From Sphaerospermopsis kisseleviana NIES-73 (GTDB lineage Bacteria > Cyanobacteriota > Cyanobacteriia > Cyanobacteriales > Nostocaceae): a DNA stretch of 64,000 bases. A model generated the notes under the pieces. That model worked only from the letters and a program-made list of their open reading frames with translations, was not told where the DNA came from and ran no database searches. Position 1 is the first letter of the stretch; every line of letters starts with the position of its first letter. The stretch is from the NCBI RefSeq assembly GCF_002368075.1, contig NZ_AP018314.1:3757862-3821861 (forward strand), given 5' to 3'. A program made the translations under genes and the position numbers. Positions 63,496 to 64,000 of the stretch are shown here, in pieces.

Positions 63496-63765
63496 TTACT
63501 TTGGCACAAGATTACATCTTCTTGTAAATTCATCATAATACTGCTCCATATTCTCTTTGGTTAACACTTCACCTCTATTATTTTCAACTAACTCATTTGT
63601 TACGCGCTCGATACATTCTTCTTTTGTTTCTTCATTTGCTTGTAATTGATTATTTATCCCATTATTATTCGTAGTTTCTCCCCCATTTCTACTACAAGCA
63701 GGAAAAATGTTAGCTAAAACGCCATACAATAATAGAAATACAACAACTTGTATTAATCTGACCAT
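63496..63765 (-). CDS. Small putative lipoprotein
   Basis: An 89-residue protein. The N-terminal hydrophobic helix (LIQVVVFLLLYGVLANIFPA) ends at a possible lipobox FPAC, so Cys24 may be lipidated. The mature part is Asn-rich and then acidic (NNNGINNQLQANEETKEECI, ENMEQYYDEFTRRCNLVPK), with two further cysteines that could form a disulfide in the periplasm. I do not recognise a family. It stands alone, 18 bp from the MITE. Confidence 0.6.
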   Translation of the reverse strand: MVRLIQVVVFLLLYGVLANIFPACSRNGGETTNNNGINNQLQANEETKEECIERVTNELVENNRGEVLTKENMEQYYDEFTRRCNLVPK

Positions 63766-63796
63766 TGATACTCCTAAGATAATGATAAAAGTTTGT

Positions 63797-63871
63797 AGAG
63801 TGCATTAATGAAATGTAACACACCGTCTTCATTGTGGGATAAGGTGCATTACGCTTGTTCTAACGCACTCT
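63797..63871. repeat. 75-bp inverted-repeat element (AGAGTGCATTA ... TAACGCACTCT)
   Basis: Imperfect 11-bp terminal inverted repeats bracket GTGCATTA/GCATTACGC-type sequence of the kind scattered in cyanobacterial genomes. It lies in the final non-coding stretch 63766-64000, which shows nothing else recognisable. Confidence 0.5.
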
Positions 63872-64000
63872 ATTAACTTGATATATAACTATAATACAAC
63901 TTTTTATATGTTAAATTATACATTACATATATTTAGCTAGAGGATTTTCAGGATTGTTATTTGTAGGTTATTTGTGGGATGATGAAATTTTCATTATCTG

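Overview
The window is chromosomal DNA of a heterocyst-forming-type (Nostocales) cyanobacterium, probably of the Anabaena/Dolichospermum/Aphanizomenon/Nostoc kind. The signs are the photosynthesis genes petG, ycf54 and a cytochrome cM-like gene; gene neighbourhoods typical of cyanobacteria (folD-crtE-DUF212, lysA-cdaA-uppS, dnaK-dnaJ); dozens of HIP1 octamers (GCGATCGC); low GC; and very many heptanucleotide short tandem repeats (STRR) between genes. No rRNA, tRNA, CRISPR array or prophage was recognised.

Layout. 1-5.6 kb is an accessory patch: a HicBA toxin-antitoxin pair cut by the window edge, an AAA ATPase with a PIN-like nuclease partner, a Ser/Thr kinase with TPRs, a run of decayed antitoxin genes (one broken by a 94-bp MITE) and an intact VapBC-like pair. 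5.6-28.9 kb is mainly housekeeping: an AI-2E-type permease, Nudix hydrolase, folD, crtE, DUF212, ycf54, pdxJ, cytM, petG, rsmD, hisH, thiE and thiS, plus a decayed insertion sequence (21.3-22.8 kb) and secreted or cell-surface proteins. 29-48.3 kb holds a DUF1517 protein, a kinase fused to a formylglycine-generating-enzyme-like domain, DUF1995, an M28 peptidase, dnaK/dnaJ and a second J protein, the lysA-cdaA-uppS operon, rimI and clpC.

48.4-56.3 kb is a compact defence/toxin island: small cyanobacterial orphan families, a DUF262 (GmrSD/ParB-like) plus HEPN-nuclease operon, a ParDE module flanked by 81-bp direct repeats, a type II restriction-modification pair (C5 methyltransferase plus a PD-(D/E)xK endonuclease that looks Bpu10I-like), an orphan antitoxin and a broken aspartic-protease pair. 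56.4-63.8 kb returns to core genes: a TspO-like protein, DUF760, a pentapeptide-repeat protein and the glycine cleavage genes gcvT-gcvH-gcvP.

The most distinctive feature of the window is its repeat biology. There are three small non-autonomous inverted-repeat families with two copies each (94 bp with clear 5-bp target duplications; about 207-241 bp; about 160-172 bp), an 18-bp-TIR element stuffed with 14-, 11- and 13-bp tandem arrays, REP-like palindromes at gene ends, and heptamer arrays. The heptamer arrays have entered reading frames (gcvP) and supply the stop codons of several genes. Function calls come from motif recognition by eye; no database search was run.
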